Both the position numbers and the translations under genes were made by a program. This document shows positions 1-7,401 of a stretch of DNA of 64,000 nucleotides, piece by piece (the first letter of the stretch is position 1; each line of letters opens with the position of its first letter). A model generated the notes under the pieces. The model did no database searches, was not told the DNA's origin, and worked only from the letters and a program-made list of their open reading frames with translations. The stretch comes from Lysobacterales bacterium (lineage in GTDB: Bacteria > Pseudomonadota > Gammaproteobacteria > Xanthomonadales > Xanthomonadaceae), in the NCBI GenBank assembly GCA_014946745.1, contig JADCRD010000001.1, forward strand, positions 1,920,427 to 1,984,426. The letters are read 5' to 3'.

Positions 1-119
1 TCCTCGCCGGGGCCGTGCAGGGCCACGCGGTGGCCGCCGCTGGGCTTGTCGGAAGGCCCCAGCGCCTGCAGGCGCAGCGGCGTCGGTGATGCGTGCATCA
101 GCGTCTGGAGCGGCTTCAT
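1..119 (-). CDS. Partial unknown protein of integrative element
   Basis: Only the first 39 codons are in the window; the gene runs off the left edge. It starts at an ATG whose last two bases lie in the TGA of the upstream gene (ATGA overlap), the same coupling seen through this gene chain. The visible N-terminus begins MKPLQTLMHASPTPLRLQ and is Pro/Gly rich further on. No family can be assigned from so short a piece. The start is supported by the conserved overlap architecture; the function is unknown. Confidence 0.55.
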   Translation of the reverse strand, partial: MKPLQTLMHASPTPLRLQALGPSDKPSGGHRVALHGPGE

Positions 120-343
120 ATGGGCCTGTCTCCACCTTCGTTTGCCGGCCACTTCGGGCAGGCGCAGACCTCGGGGAAGGCCGCTTGATCCTCGCGGCCG
201 ATGAAAGCCACAGTGCCATCCGCGAAGCGGTACAGGTGCCCGCCCAGGTGCGGCACCGCGCGATGTTCGACTGCGTGGCGGGCTGCTCGCCGAAGGGCGT
301 GGGTGAAGTCTCTGGCGCCGTCCAAGATGCGAGCGGCCATCAT
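116..343 (-). CDS. Small unknown protein of integrative element
   Basis: A 75-residue product, with an ATGA overlap to the gene before it and another to the gene after it. It contains a short beta-like stretch (GGHLYRFADGTVAFIGRED) after a helical N-terminus and is rich in His and Arg. I recognise no family. Tight coupling with six neighbours argues that it is a real gene, probably accessory to the integrative element. Confidence 0.55.
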   Translation of the reverse strand: MMAARILDGARDFTHALRRAARHAVEHRAVPHLGGHLYRFADGTVAFIGREDQAAFPEVCACPKWPANEGGDRPI

Positions 344-609
344 CCGTGCGCCTCCCGCCGCGCGTGCTGCTCTGCGGCTGCGCGCGAGGCTTCGGCTTGC
401 CTGACCATGCCCTCTACCAGTTCGATGTCATGCATCGCGAGCCGTTCGGCGGCCTGCGCGAGCGTGCGAACGTCGGAGCCTTCCGGCGCAGCGCGCCAGA
501 TGGCCGATAGAAGCGCCTGCATCTCGCGCAGGTGCTCGCGGTGCAGGGTGGTGGCGTCGATTCGCGCGATAGCGGCCCACACAGGGCTGTCTGGGGTCTG
601 GGTTTTCAT
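340..609 (-). CDS. Small helical protein of integrative element
   Basis: An 89-residue, almost wholly alpha-helical, charged protein (ATTLHREHLREMQALLSAI and a C-terminal Glu/Arg/Ala coiled-coil-like segment). It overlaps both neighbours by four bases (ATGA), so it is translated as part of the chain of small element genes. There is no signal peptide or membrane segment. Family unknown; many integrative elements carry such small helical proteins next to the integrase. Confidence 0.55.
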   Translation of the reverse strand: MKTQTPDSPVWAAIARIDATTLHREHLREMQALLSAIWRAAPEGSDVRTLAQAAERLAMHDIELVEGMVRQAEASRAAAEQHARREAHG

Positions 610-863
610 GCCCGGCCCTCCTTCGCTGCGCGGATTCGATCGCGCAGCGCCAATTGGCGCTCGAACAGGTCGCCCAAGCCGTCCTCGACGGTCTTGTGGG
701 CCATCATCGCCAGATGGTGGGCGGTTTCGACGCCTTCCGCGCCTTTCGTCTCGCCGGCGATCACTTCCAGGGCTGCGCCGGCCTGATTCAGCAGCGCGAG
801 CGCGATTTCGACGGCATCAAGCTGCGCCTGCGCTTCGCGGGGGCTCAAATCGTTCGGTTTCAT
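606..863 (-). CDS. Small helical protein of integrative element
   Basis: An 85-residue product, helical throughout, with repeated Ala/Leu heptad-like spacing (QLDAVEIALALLNQAGAALE) and a charged C-terminus ending LRDRIRAAKEGRA. It is ATGA-coupled to the genes on both sides. No catalytic motif is visible. It is similar in size and character to the following gene, so the two could be partners, but this is inference. Function unknown. Confidence 0.55.
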   Translation of the reverse strand: MKPNDLSPREAQAQLDAVEIALALLNQAGAALEVIAGETKGAEGVETAHHLAMMAHKTVEDGLGDLFERQLALRDRIRAAKEGRA

Positions 864-1078
864 GCGCGATTCCCCCCGCAGCGCGCCACGGCGGTGGCGT
901 ACGTGCTCAGCGACGCCCGGAGCGCGCGGTATTCGCTCGATTCCTCGGGATTTCGCACGTTGCGAAGCTCGCCGGAGCGCCAGAGCGTCAGCACGCGCTG
1001 CGCTTGGGCAGCGAGCATGTCGGCGGCCATCACGCGGGCCGCGACATTGCCAGGCAGCAGGGCTGCGGCCGGATTCAT
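860..1078 (-). CDS. Small unknown protein of integrative element
   Basis: A 72-residue helical protein with start ATG overlapping the stop of the HTH gene upstream (ATGA) and its own stop overlapping the next start. It includes a segment reading LWRSGELRNVRNPEESSEYR. I see no signal peptide, membrane segment or known motif. The reading is supported by overlaps at both ends; the function is unknown. Confidence 0.55.
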   Translation of the reverse strand: MNPAAALLPGNVAARVMAADMLAAQAQRVLTLWRSGELRNVRNPEESSEYRALRASLSTYATAVARCGGNRA

Positions 1079-1305
1079 GCGGCCACCCGATCGACCGGGC
1101 GAGCCCGGTAGCTCACCGGGCTACCGGCGTTGCTACGCTTCTCCAGAAAGTCCACCCACGCCCGCACAGCCTCAGGCCGGGCGAAGCGGCGGCGGCCCAC
1201 GAGGAATGTCTTCAGGTGCCCTTCGCGGATCGCGTCATCTACCAGGGCCAGCGACTCGCCGGCCACCTCGGCAATCTCCTGCCGGCTCAGCTTCAGCTTT
1301 TCCAT
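1075..1305 (-). CDS. Excisionase-like helix-turn-helix protein
   Basis: A 76-residue protein whose N-terminal half (LSRQEIAEVAGESLALVDDA, then HLKTFLVGRRRFARPEAV) has the layout of the MerR-like/AlpA-type HTH with a short wing found in excisionases and element regulators. In such elements it usually binds att or promoter DNA and steers integration versus excision. The gene lies between the integrase pair and the chain of small genes and starts 82 bases after the previous gene ends, so it may have its own promoter. HTH assignment is by pattern only. Confidence 0.6.
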   Translation of the reverse strand: MEKLKLSRQEIAEVAGESLALVDDAIREGHLKTFLVGRRRFARPEAVRAWVDFLEKRSNAGSPVSYRARPVDRVAA

Positions 1306-1387
1306 GTATCTGCCTCCGTACTGGCCGCGAATCGAAGCGATGCGGCTCGGAGACAGGTTCAGGGAACGCAGCGGAAACGAACGAAGC

Positions 1388-2122
1388 TCATTTCCTACTT
1401 TCTTCTTCCAGCTCCGTCAGGTAGTTCCGGATAGTCTTCGGATCGCACTTCGCGAGCCAGTCAGTGACGTCCGTCGCCGGCCGAACCGCAGCGGCTGTGC
1501 GCTGGATCTTCTGCACGAAGGGTGTGCTCCATGGCCTTGCAGGCAAGCTCCGGAAGGTTGCGTCAATCCATGACATCGCCGCGCGCTTAAGGCTGTTTCT
1601 CGACTCCCCAGAGGTCACCCCAGCAGAAACGCACTTTGCGTTCTTCGGCGCGACATCCTCTGCCAGAACATACAGATCCACGAACCGAACCCGCTTGGAC
1701 TGCAGCAAGCTGGCCCGCTGCGCGGGGAACCATGCAAAGTCGCGATCGGATGTAGCCAAGAACGCAATCGGGCAGGCGATTGACACATCTCGACAGGCCT
1801 CGGCGAGGCCACCATCCACACTCTCTGTGGTTGCGTCATTCCACACGCGCCAGAACTGCGGGAGAGTAAAAGCCGGGCTCCTCAGACGCTCCGCCCCATG
1901 CTCATCAATCAGAACCCACAGATCCCCCCGCTGGTGTCGGGTCACTCGCACCGGCTCATCCAACGTTCCCATCGGCGGCTCCGGAATCGCCTTGAGGCCG
2001 TCCGCGTCCAGGTAGACCGGCAGGTAGTCGGACATGCACCCCTGCCGGATAGCCTCGACGGAAACGCCAAGCATCTCTGGCGCATCCTCGATGCGAACGA
2101 ATGCGGGCTTGAGGATGCTCAC
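1388..2122 (-). CDS. Integrase-coupled unknown protein with putative HTH
   Basis: A 244-residue protein starting at a GTG that overlaps the integrase stop (GTGA), so it is translationally coupled to the integrase. The N-terminus (FVRIEDAPEMLGVSVEAIRQ) looks like a helix-turn-helix entry segment of the kind found in phage regulators. The rest is a mixed alpha/beta region without a recognisable motif, ending in Glu/Lys-rich helix. The open frame extends upstream inside the integrase gene, but the GTG start is preferred because of the coupling. The role is probably in recombination directionality or regulation; this is inference. Confidence 0.55.
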   Translation of the reverse strand: MSILKPAFVRIEDAPEMLGVSVEAIRQGCMSDYLPVYLDADGLKAIPEPPMGTLDEPVRVTRHQRGDLWVLIDEHGAERLRSPAFTLPQFWRVWNDATTESVDGGLAEACRDVSIACPIAFLATSDRDFAWFPAQRASLLQSKRVRFVDLYVLAEDVAPKNAKCVSAGVTSGESRNSLKRAAMSWIDATFRSLPARPWSTPFVQKIQRTAAAVRPATDVTDWLAKCDPKTIRNYLTELEEESRK

Positions 2123-3345
2123 GGCGTCACCAGCTTGGCGACAGCATCTGCCCCGTAGCTCGGGCACAGGTGCGCATATCGTTCCGTCATTGCGATTGTT
2201 GCGTGCCCCAACAGATCGCGAATGACCGCCAGCGGCACCCCAGCCATGGCCAGACGACTGGCGAAGTCGTGGCGGCAGTCGTGGAAACGGAAGCTCTCGA
2301 TCTGCGCGCGCTCCAAGAGCCCCGCCCACGCCTTCTTGGGGTCCTGCAGCGGAAACACACGGTCGGCGCTGTTCTGGCGCCGCCAGCGAGTGAGAGCGTC
2401 GACGGCCACGTCGTTCAAGGGGATCACCCGAGACTTTGCTCCCTTCGACGTTTCAGCCCGCACGGTGAGCTGTCTCAAGCGTAGATCCACATCCGCCCAT
2501 CGCAAGCCGGTCAGCTCGCCACGCCGGCAGCCGGTGTTCAGGGCGGTCAGCACAAGCGGCGAGAGCACATCGGCGAACCCATCCGCCGGGATCGCCTGCA
2601 GGTCGGCGTGCTGCTGTCTACGCCCGGCCAGAGTGCGGGCGCGGGCCTCGATCATCTCGCTGTTGCGGGCGTCCAGAGCTTGCAGCAAGCGCGCGCGCTC
2701 GTCGGTGGACAGGAAGCGCACGCGCTTTTCGATCGGCGCGCGATCGGGCTCCGCATCCTTGCCCAAGACCCGCTCAGCCAGCTTCCACCGCACGGCCATC
2801 GCGAACGCTGCCTTGAGCGCGGCGAGGTCGCGATTGATCGTCGCAGGGGTGCGGCGGGCGCGCTTGCGGGCCGTCTTCCATGCGTCGATTGCAGCCGCGT
2901 CGATCTCGCCCAAGGGCTTGTCGAGTAGATCAGAGAAGGCCGACTCAAGCCGCTGCGCGGTAAGCTCGCCCGACTTCCGGTTCACCCGCACCCATGGCGC
3001 GTAGTGCTTGGCGATGAAGGCGCCGAGCGTCAACGCGCCGGGCTGCAGGGCCGCCAGCCGCGCTTGCTCCGCCTCCACGACGCTGCGCGGTGCGCCCAGC
3101 TCTTCAATTTCCGCGAGCATCAAGCGTGCTTGCGCGCGGGCGGCGTCCAAGGTGATGCCCGGCCAGGTGCCCAAGGTCTGCGCGAGACCGCGGCCATAGT
3201 GGACATACCACGCCTTCCGGCCGGTCGGATTGACCCGGAGCGCAAGGCCCACGGTCTGGCTGTCGCGCAGCCAGTACGGCTTGTTTTCGGGAACAGCTCG
3301 CTCGACTTTGGCGAGGGTCAGGTTGAAGCGCGAGACGGTGGGCAT
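2119..3345 (-). CDS. int: Tyrosine recombinase (phage-type integrase)
   Basis: Site-specific DNA recombinase that integrates and excises its host element. The 408-residue product has an N-terminal arm-binding-type region (MPTVSRFNLTLAKVE), a SAM-like core-binding domain around residues 110-190, and a C-terminal catalytic domain with the first Arg in LNTGCRRGELTGLRW, the HxxR motif in FHDCRHDFASRLA, the His in LLGHATIAMTERYAHL and the nucleophilic Tyr in the same segment. The start at 3345 is preferred; an in-frame ATG at 3375 is possible, and between them lies a direct repeat of CAGAACAGG that may be a binding site. The gene sits beside a tRNA 3' fragment, the usual att position. Confidence 0.92.
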   Translation of the reverse strand: MPTVSRFNLTLAKVERAVPENKPYWLRDSQTVGLALRVNPTGRKAWYVHYGRGLAQTLGTWPGITLDAARAQARLMLAEIEELGAPRSVVEAEQARLAALQPGALTLGAFIAKHYAPWVRVNRKSGELTAQRLESAFSDLLDKPLGEIDAAAIDAWKTARKRARRTPATINRDLAALKAAFAMAVRWKLAERVLGKDAEPDRAPIEKRVRFLSTDERARLLQALDARNSEMIEARARTLAGRRQQHADLQAIPADGFADVLSPLVLTALNTGCRRGELTGLRWADVDLRLRQLTVRAETSKGAKSRVIPLNDVAVDALTRWRRQNSADRVFPLQDPKKAWAGLLERAQIESFRFHDCRHDFASRLAMAGVPLAVIRDLLGHATIAMTERYAHLCPSYGADAVAKLVTP

Positions 3346-3480
3346 GTTGGGGCCTGTTCTGCACCTGTTCTGCAAAACATAACACGTCGCGACGCTTCGC
3401 GATTCTTCGCTTTGTTTTATATCAACGACTTAGATCGCAAGCCCTTGATCCACAACCCCCATGAATCGCGTTCACACGGC

Positions 3481-3515
3481 AAGGGTCGCAGGTTCGATCC
3501 CTGCACCGCCCACCA
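3481..3515 (+). tRNA. tRNA 3'-end fragment, attR-like site
   Basis: The bases form a perfect T arm (GCAGG, loop TTCGATC, CCTGC), then an acceptor 3' strand ACCGCCC, discriminator A and encoded CCA. No matching 5' half (it would begin GGGCGGT) lies 75 bases upstream. This is therefore only the 3' end of a tRNA gene, as left when an element integrates into a tRNA gene. It marks the boundary between the integrative element (left) and older chromosome (right); the complete tRNA should flank the other end, outside the window. Acceptor type cannot be decided. Confidence 0.8.
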
Positions 3516-3527
3516 AATCGATGACGT

Positions 3528-3556
3528 CATCAGGCCACCCTCGCGGTGGCCTGATG
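3528..3556 (+). terminator. Hairpin after tRNA fragment
   Basis: A perfect 12-base-pair stem CATCAGGCCACC / GGTGGCCTGATG with a 5-base loop begins 13 bases after the tRNA CCA and is followed by CGTTTCT. It fits the original intrinsic terminator of the tRNA gene, retained at the junction. Confidence 0.6.
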
Positions 3557-4109
3557 CGTTTCTGGGGTCCGCTGGCCCCTCGCGAACCGTGTCTCTGAGA
3601 GATCTCCCCCGGGGTCACCGCCCGAACGGCCCGACCAAAGCGCGCGTCTCGGCCTGGTTTCGTGTGCCGATCCAGGCTTCTCCGGGGGCGTCTGCGGGGC
3701 GATCCCACGGCTGGTTTTGCGCAGTTTTGCCCTCTCGGCCGTTTGTGACAGCGCTCACACCTCGTCTGACAGCCTGCCAGATCCAACAGGATGGCCGAGC
3801 GCCGTCGCGGCGCTGGAAACCGCTTCGCGCGCGCCCTCAGCATCAGCGCCCAGCAGGCTGATTTCGCTTGATTTTTTCGAGATCGACGGGCGCAGACGGC
3901 AGGCGCGGAATCGTTCAGGCCTCGAATGCGCCAACGCTGCGAAATCCGCGACGCGCGCGAAATCGCGCTTGCGCAATCTGCGAACTGGATCGCATCTTCG
4001 GATCGCGGGGACGGAGGTCGCTGCGCTGCGGTTGAAGGACCTTCCGGGTTCCCAACGGCCCTGCGACGACCGCTCTCCGCTCTATCCAGGCCAGACCCAG
4101 GGGGAAGTC
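3557..4109. other. Gene-free junction region
   Basis: About 550 bases between the tRNA hairpin and the cytochrome gene. Open frames run through it but have codon content unlike the neighbours and lack ribosome-binding sites. I see only a good Shine-Dalgarno (GGGGAAG at 4101-4107) belonging to the next gene. Confidence 0.5.
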
Positions 4110-5924
4110 ATGATTGCGCGCCACCTTGCGATGCTTCTGTGCGTTCTCCTCGGCAGCGATGCTCTCGCCGCCGGCGAGCCTGCCGCCGCGCCTGCGACCA
4201 CTGGGCCGCACGGCATACGGCTGATCAATCCGAGCCTGTACGTCGCGCAGCCTCCTGCAGGCACGCCCACGCCACAGCGCGAGCCGGACATCGATCAGGC
4301 CAAGCTGCTTGCGGGAGGCTACCCGCTCAAGGTCGTGCTGGAAGCCGGCCAGAACCTGTTCAACAACCCGTTCGAAGTGGCGAACGGACACGGCGAAGGT
4401 CGGAACGGGCCGCGCTCTCTGCAGCGCAAGACCTGGAATCCGCGCGGCGTGACCGATGACCAGGACGCCTGGCCCTTCCTGCGCGTCAACGGCATCGATT
4501 CGCAGAGCTGCTTCGAGTGCCACAACACGATCGGCAAAGAGAACCCGCCGGATGCCGCGACCGCCGCTTACGTGCGTCGTCCAGGGGCCCAGGGGGGGCC
4601 GGCGGGAGCTGCCAGCACAGCCTTCATCAACGATCTGTTTCCCGAGTACCTCGGACAGCCGAACTCGGTGCTGACCAAGTTCGCGCGCAACCCACCGCAC
4701 GTGTTCGGCACCGGCTACACCCAGCGACTGGCCACCGAAATGAGCACCGAGCTGGCGGCGCGCGCCGGGCTGGCGCGCGCACTGGCCAAGCGCAGCCCCG
4801 GCAAACCGGTGGCGATCCCGCTGCAGAGCAAGGGCGTCGATTTCGGTGTGTTCAGCGCGAGCTGCACCAGCGCCGGCGAATGCACCGACGATCTCAGCAA
4901 GGTGGTGGGCGTACAGGGCGACCTAATCATCCGCCCGTTTCAGTGGGGCGGCATCAGCTCGACGGTGCGCCACTTCGCTCGCGATGCGCTCGACTTCCAC
5001 TTCAGCGTTCAGGCCGTGGAAAAGGTCGGTCGCCAGGACTGCGATCTGGATGGCCAGATCGACGAGGTGACGGTGGGCAACGTCAGCGCGCTGGCGTCCT
5101 ACGTCACGATGTTCCGCCCGCCGGTGCAGGAGATCGCCCCGGGCAAGGAGGCGTCGGTGCAGCGCGGTCGCGCCCTGCTCGACAAGATCGGGTGCACCGA
5201 CTGCCATCGCGCCAGCATGACCATCGTCAATCCGACGCTGACGATCATGACGCCCGCGGAAGTGCCGCCCGGCACGCCCTGCCCGGCGGAAGTCTCCAGC
5301 CTGATCAACCCGGTCGCAGAGGACGCGCACCTCGGGCTTGCGGAGATCCAAGCCTATCTCGATGCCGCCGAAGCCAAGGCCCCGGTTGCCAAGCTCTCTG
5401 AAGACGCGTCGCCCGAAGCCGCCTACGCCGCGCTCGAACCCCACCTGCATACTGACGGCGTGGTCGCGCTGGCCTCGAAGAACTACCAGATCGACCTGAG
5501 TCTGAGCGGCGTCGCGATGGGCAACGCTCCCGCCTACGTGTGGCCACGGCTGCCGGCCGGACCGGATCGCCGAGTCGAGGTGCCCCTCTTCAGCGATCTC
5601 AAGCTGCACTACATGGGCAAGCGCCTGTCGGACGACTATCCGCAGCCGGTCGACAGCCCGGGCTATGCCGCGCAGCCGGGCTACTACGTGACCCGCGTGC
5701 TGTGGGGTATCAACGACACCGATCCGTACCTGCACGATGGTCGAGCCCGCACCCTCGAAGACGCCATCCGACTGCACGGCGCAGAAGGCAGCGAGGCGGC
5801 GCCCGCCGCAGCGAAGTTCGCCGCGCTGTCGCCGACCGATCAGCAGGCGCTGCTTGATTTTCTGCAGAGCCTCCGGCTCCCGGTCGCCAAGGGCGTGACC
5901 CAGCCGGAGTACGTCAGTCGCTGA
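4110..5924 (+). CDS. Exported di-heme cytochrome c (MauG/DHOR-like)
   Basis: A 604-residue protein with a Sec signal peptide (hydrophobic core MLLCVLLGSDALAAG) and two c-type heme sites, CFECH at residue 134 and CTDCH at residue 362, as in di-heme oxidoreductases and MauG/CcpA-like peroxidases. The final third (YYVTRVLWGINDTDPYLHDG and the ALLDFLQSL end) matches the usual C-terminus of that superfamily. The start is set by GGGGAAG six bases upstream; the longer open frame is not used. It should act in the periplasm in electron transfer or oxidation. It precedes the ferritin-like and lodAB genes, so it may be an electron acceptor or maturation partner of the quinoprotein; that is inference. 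Confidence 0.8.
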   Translation: MIARHLAMLLCVLLGSDALAAGEPAAAPATTGPHGIRLINPSLYVAQPPAGTPTPQREPDIDQAKLLAGGYPLKVVLEAGQNLFNNPFEVANGHGEGRNGPRSLQRKTWNPRGVTDDQDAWPFLRVNGIDSQSCFECHNTIGKENPPDAATAAYVRRPGAQGGPAGAASTAFINDLFPEYLGQPNSVLTKFARNPPHVFGTGYTQRLATEMSTELAARAGLARALAKRSPGKPVAIPLQSKGVDFGVFSASCTSAGECTDDLSKVVGVQGDLIIRPFQWGGISSTVRHFARDALDFHFSVQAVEKVGRQDCDLDGQIDEVTVGNVSALASYVTMFRPPVQEIAPGKEASVQRGRALLDKIGCTDCHRASMTIVNPTLTIMTPAEVPPGTPCPAEVSSLINPVAEDAHLGLAEIQAYLDAAEAKAPVAKLSEDASPEAAYAALEPHLHTDGVVALASKNYQIDLSLSGVAMGNAPAYVWPRLPAGPDRRVEVPLFSDLKLHYMGKRLSDDYPQPVDSPGYAAQPGYYVTRVLWGINDTDPYLHDGRARTLEDAIRLHGAEGSEAAPAAAKFAALSPTDQQALLDFLQSLRLPVAKGVTQPEYVSR

Positions 5925-5964
5925 ACGCCGCTCCGCGTGTCGCCCGCTGCCTCGCCGCAGCCAG

Positions 5965-6116
5965 CAGCTCGTTGAAGTACTCCCTTCCGGGGAGCGTTTC
6001 AAGGCGGCGGTCCGGCGCAGGTCCGTACCGCCTCACGACGAAGCCATCGCTTACGCGCTTGCTTCGTCGTCCCGGCCATCCCTGGCCAGGCTGGCAGGCT
6101 GTTTCTCAACAGCCTG
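5965..6116. mobile_element. MITE copy 1 (152 bp)
   Basis: A non-coding element with imperfect terminal inverted repeats (CAGCTCGTTGAAGTAC at the left; the right end reads CAGGCTGTTGAGAAAC on the other strand) flanked by the 4-base duplication CCAG at 5961-5964 and 6117-6120. Its interior matches, in reverse orientation, the copy at 7157-7346. It has no open reading frame of note, so it must be mobilised in trans. Confidence 0.8.
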
Positions 6117-6172
6117 CCAGCGCCCACCGCATCCGCCCGGCCGTTCGCGGCCATTGACTCGGACACCAGCCG

Positions 6173-7156
6173 ATGAGCAAGCACGACTCCACGCAATGGA
6201 CGCTCGCCCACCTGCGCGAGCACCTGCAGTTCGCCATCCAGCTCGAGTACTGGACGGTGCCGTTCTATATGTCGTCGATGTACTCGATCAAGGATCCCAC
6301 CAGCGACGTCTACAAGCTGGTCCAGTCGGTCGTGTATCAGGAGATGCTGCACATCCAGCTGGCCTGCAATGTCGCCAATGCCTTCGGCGCCACGATCGAT
6401 CTGGAGCACGCCTTCATCCAGCCCGAGTACGTTGGCCAGACCGTGCCGCATCTGCAGTTCACTGCCGGCGAAATCGGTCGCGACCCACTCGACCCCAGCC
6501 TGAGCTTCTCGCCCTACAGCGCAGAGATCGGGCCGCTGGACGAACTGCGCATCAACGCGATGTGCCTGATCGAGTACCCCGAAGTGGACGTGGATGAGCC
6601 ACCGAAGCTGAGGCAGGACGTCAGCGAGTACAGCACCATCGGCGAGTTCTATCGGGCCGTGCTGTTCGGCGCCACCCAGCATGTGGAAGCGATCCGCCCC
6701 AACCACAACCAGATCGATGTCTTCCAGAACTTCTATCGAAGCTTCCCCGGCCAGGTGGTGGACAGCGCCGGCGTCGACGGGCTGGAGCAGGTGATCCTGC
6801 TGATCCGGGCGATCACGGATCAGGGCGAAGGCGTGCGGCGCAGCAACACCGTTCCCACCGAGTTTCGCAACACCGCCGATGGCTTCAACACGCCCATGGA
6901 TCACTTCGCCAAGTTCGAGCTGATCAAGAGCCTGCAGCGCCGACCCGAGTGCTACGAGGGGGTTGCCACGCCGCCACCGGGTTCGGAAGGCGCGCGGGCG
7001 CAGGCCATCCTGGCGCGCCACTTCCAGCAGTTCCGGCGCGACATGGTGGAACTCTTCAACGGCCGTCCACCCGCCGACTTCGGGCCGAACATGGCGCGCC
7101 TGGGCGGCAACATCCTGAACTGCTGGAAGCACGGCGCAGTGCCGCGCTTTGGCTAG
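6173..7156 (+). CDS. VioB-like ferritin-fold protein
   Basis: A 327-residue protein in the ferritin-like superfamily typified by the N-terminal region of iminophenyl-pyruvate dimer synthase VioB (Pfam Ferritin-like, PF12902). The opening (LREHLQFAIQLEYWTVPFYM) and the segment YQEMLHIQLACNVANAFG carry the Glu and ExxH carboxylate/His ligands expected for a metal site in a helical bundle. There is no signal peptide. The TAG stop is part of the CTAG target duplication of the MITE immediately downstream. It is followed by lodAB; proteins of this family often neighbour LodA-like oxidases, but its biochemical role here is unknown. Confidence 0.75.
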   Translation: MSKHDSTQWTLAHLREHLQFAIQLEYWTVPFYMSSMYSIKDPTSDVYKLVQSVVYQEMLHIQLACNVANAFGATIDLEHAFIQPEYVGQTVPHLQFTAGEIGRDPLDPSLSFSPYSAEIGPLDELRINAMCLIEYPEVDVDEPPKLRQDVSEYSTIGEFYRAVLFGATQHVEAIRPNHNQIDVFQNFYRSFPGQVVDSAGVDGLEQVILLIRAITDQGEGVRRSNTVPTEFRNTADGFNTPMDHFAKFELIKSLQRRPECYEGVATPPPGSEGARAQAILARHFQQFRRDMVELFNGRPPADFGPNMARLGGNILNCWKHGAVPRFG

Positions 7157-7346
7157 CAGGCTGTTGAAAAACACCTGCCAGTCCGGCCAGGGATGGCCGG
7201 AACCACGAAACAAGCGCGTATCCGGCCAGGGAGGGCCGGAACCACGAAGCAAGCGCGTAAGCGATTGGTTTGTCGTGAGGCGGTACGGACCTGCGCCGGA
7301 CCGCCGACTTGAAAAGCTCCCCGGAAGGGAGTTTTTCAACCAGCTG
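7157..7346. mobile_element. MITE copy 2 (190 bp), opposite orientation
   Basis: The same family as 5965-6116 but inverted. Terminal repeats are CAGGCTGTTGAAAAAC and, on the other strand at the right end, CAGCTGGTTGAAAAAC. The flanking duplication is CTAG at 7153-7156 and 7347-7350. Compared with copy 1 it carries an extra internal duplication of about 45 bases (GGCCGGAACCACGAA occurs twice). The insertion lies exactly at the stop codon of the ferritin-like gene. Confidence 0.82.
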
Positions 7347-7401
7347 CTAGACGCTGCTCCGATCCGCTGCATCCCCGGCCACTGCATCCGCGAGGTTCTC
7401 C

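Noticed and set aside
3472-3843. Minus-strand frame ending VVGGAGIEPATLAV, open across the tRNA fragment
   Set aside because: This peptide is the familiar translation of the reverse strand of a tRNA 3' end and is a common false annotation; the tRNA fragment explains it.
3717-4109. Upstream extension of the di-heme cytochrome frame
   Set aside because: A clear signal peptide with GGGGAAG begins at 4110; the extension has non-coding composition.
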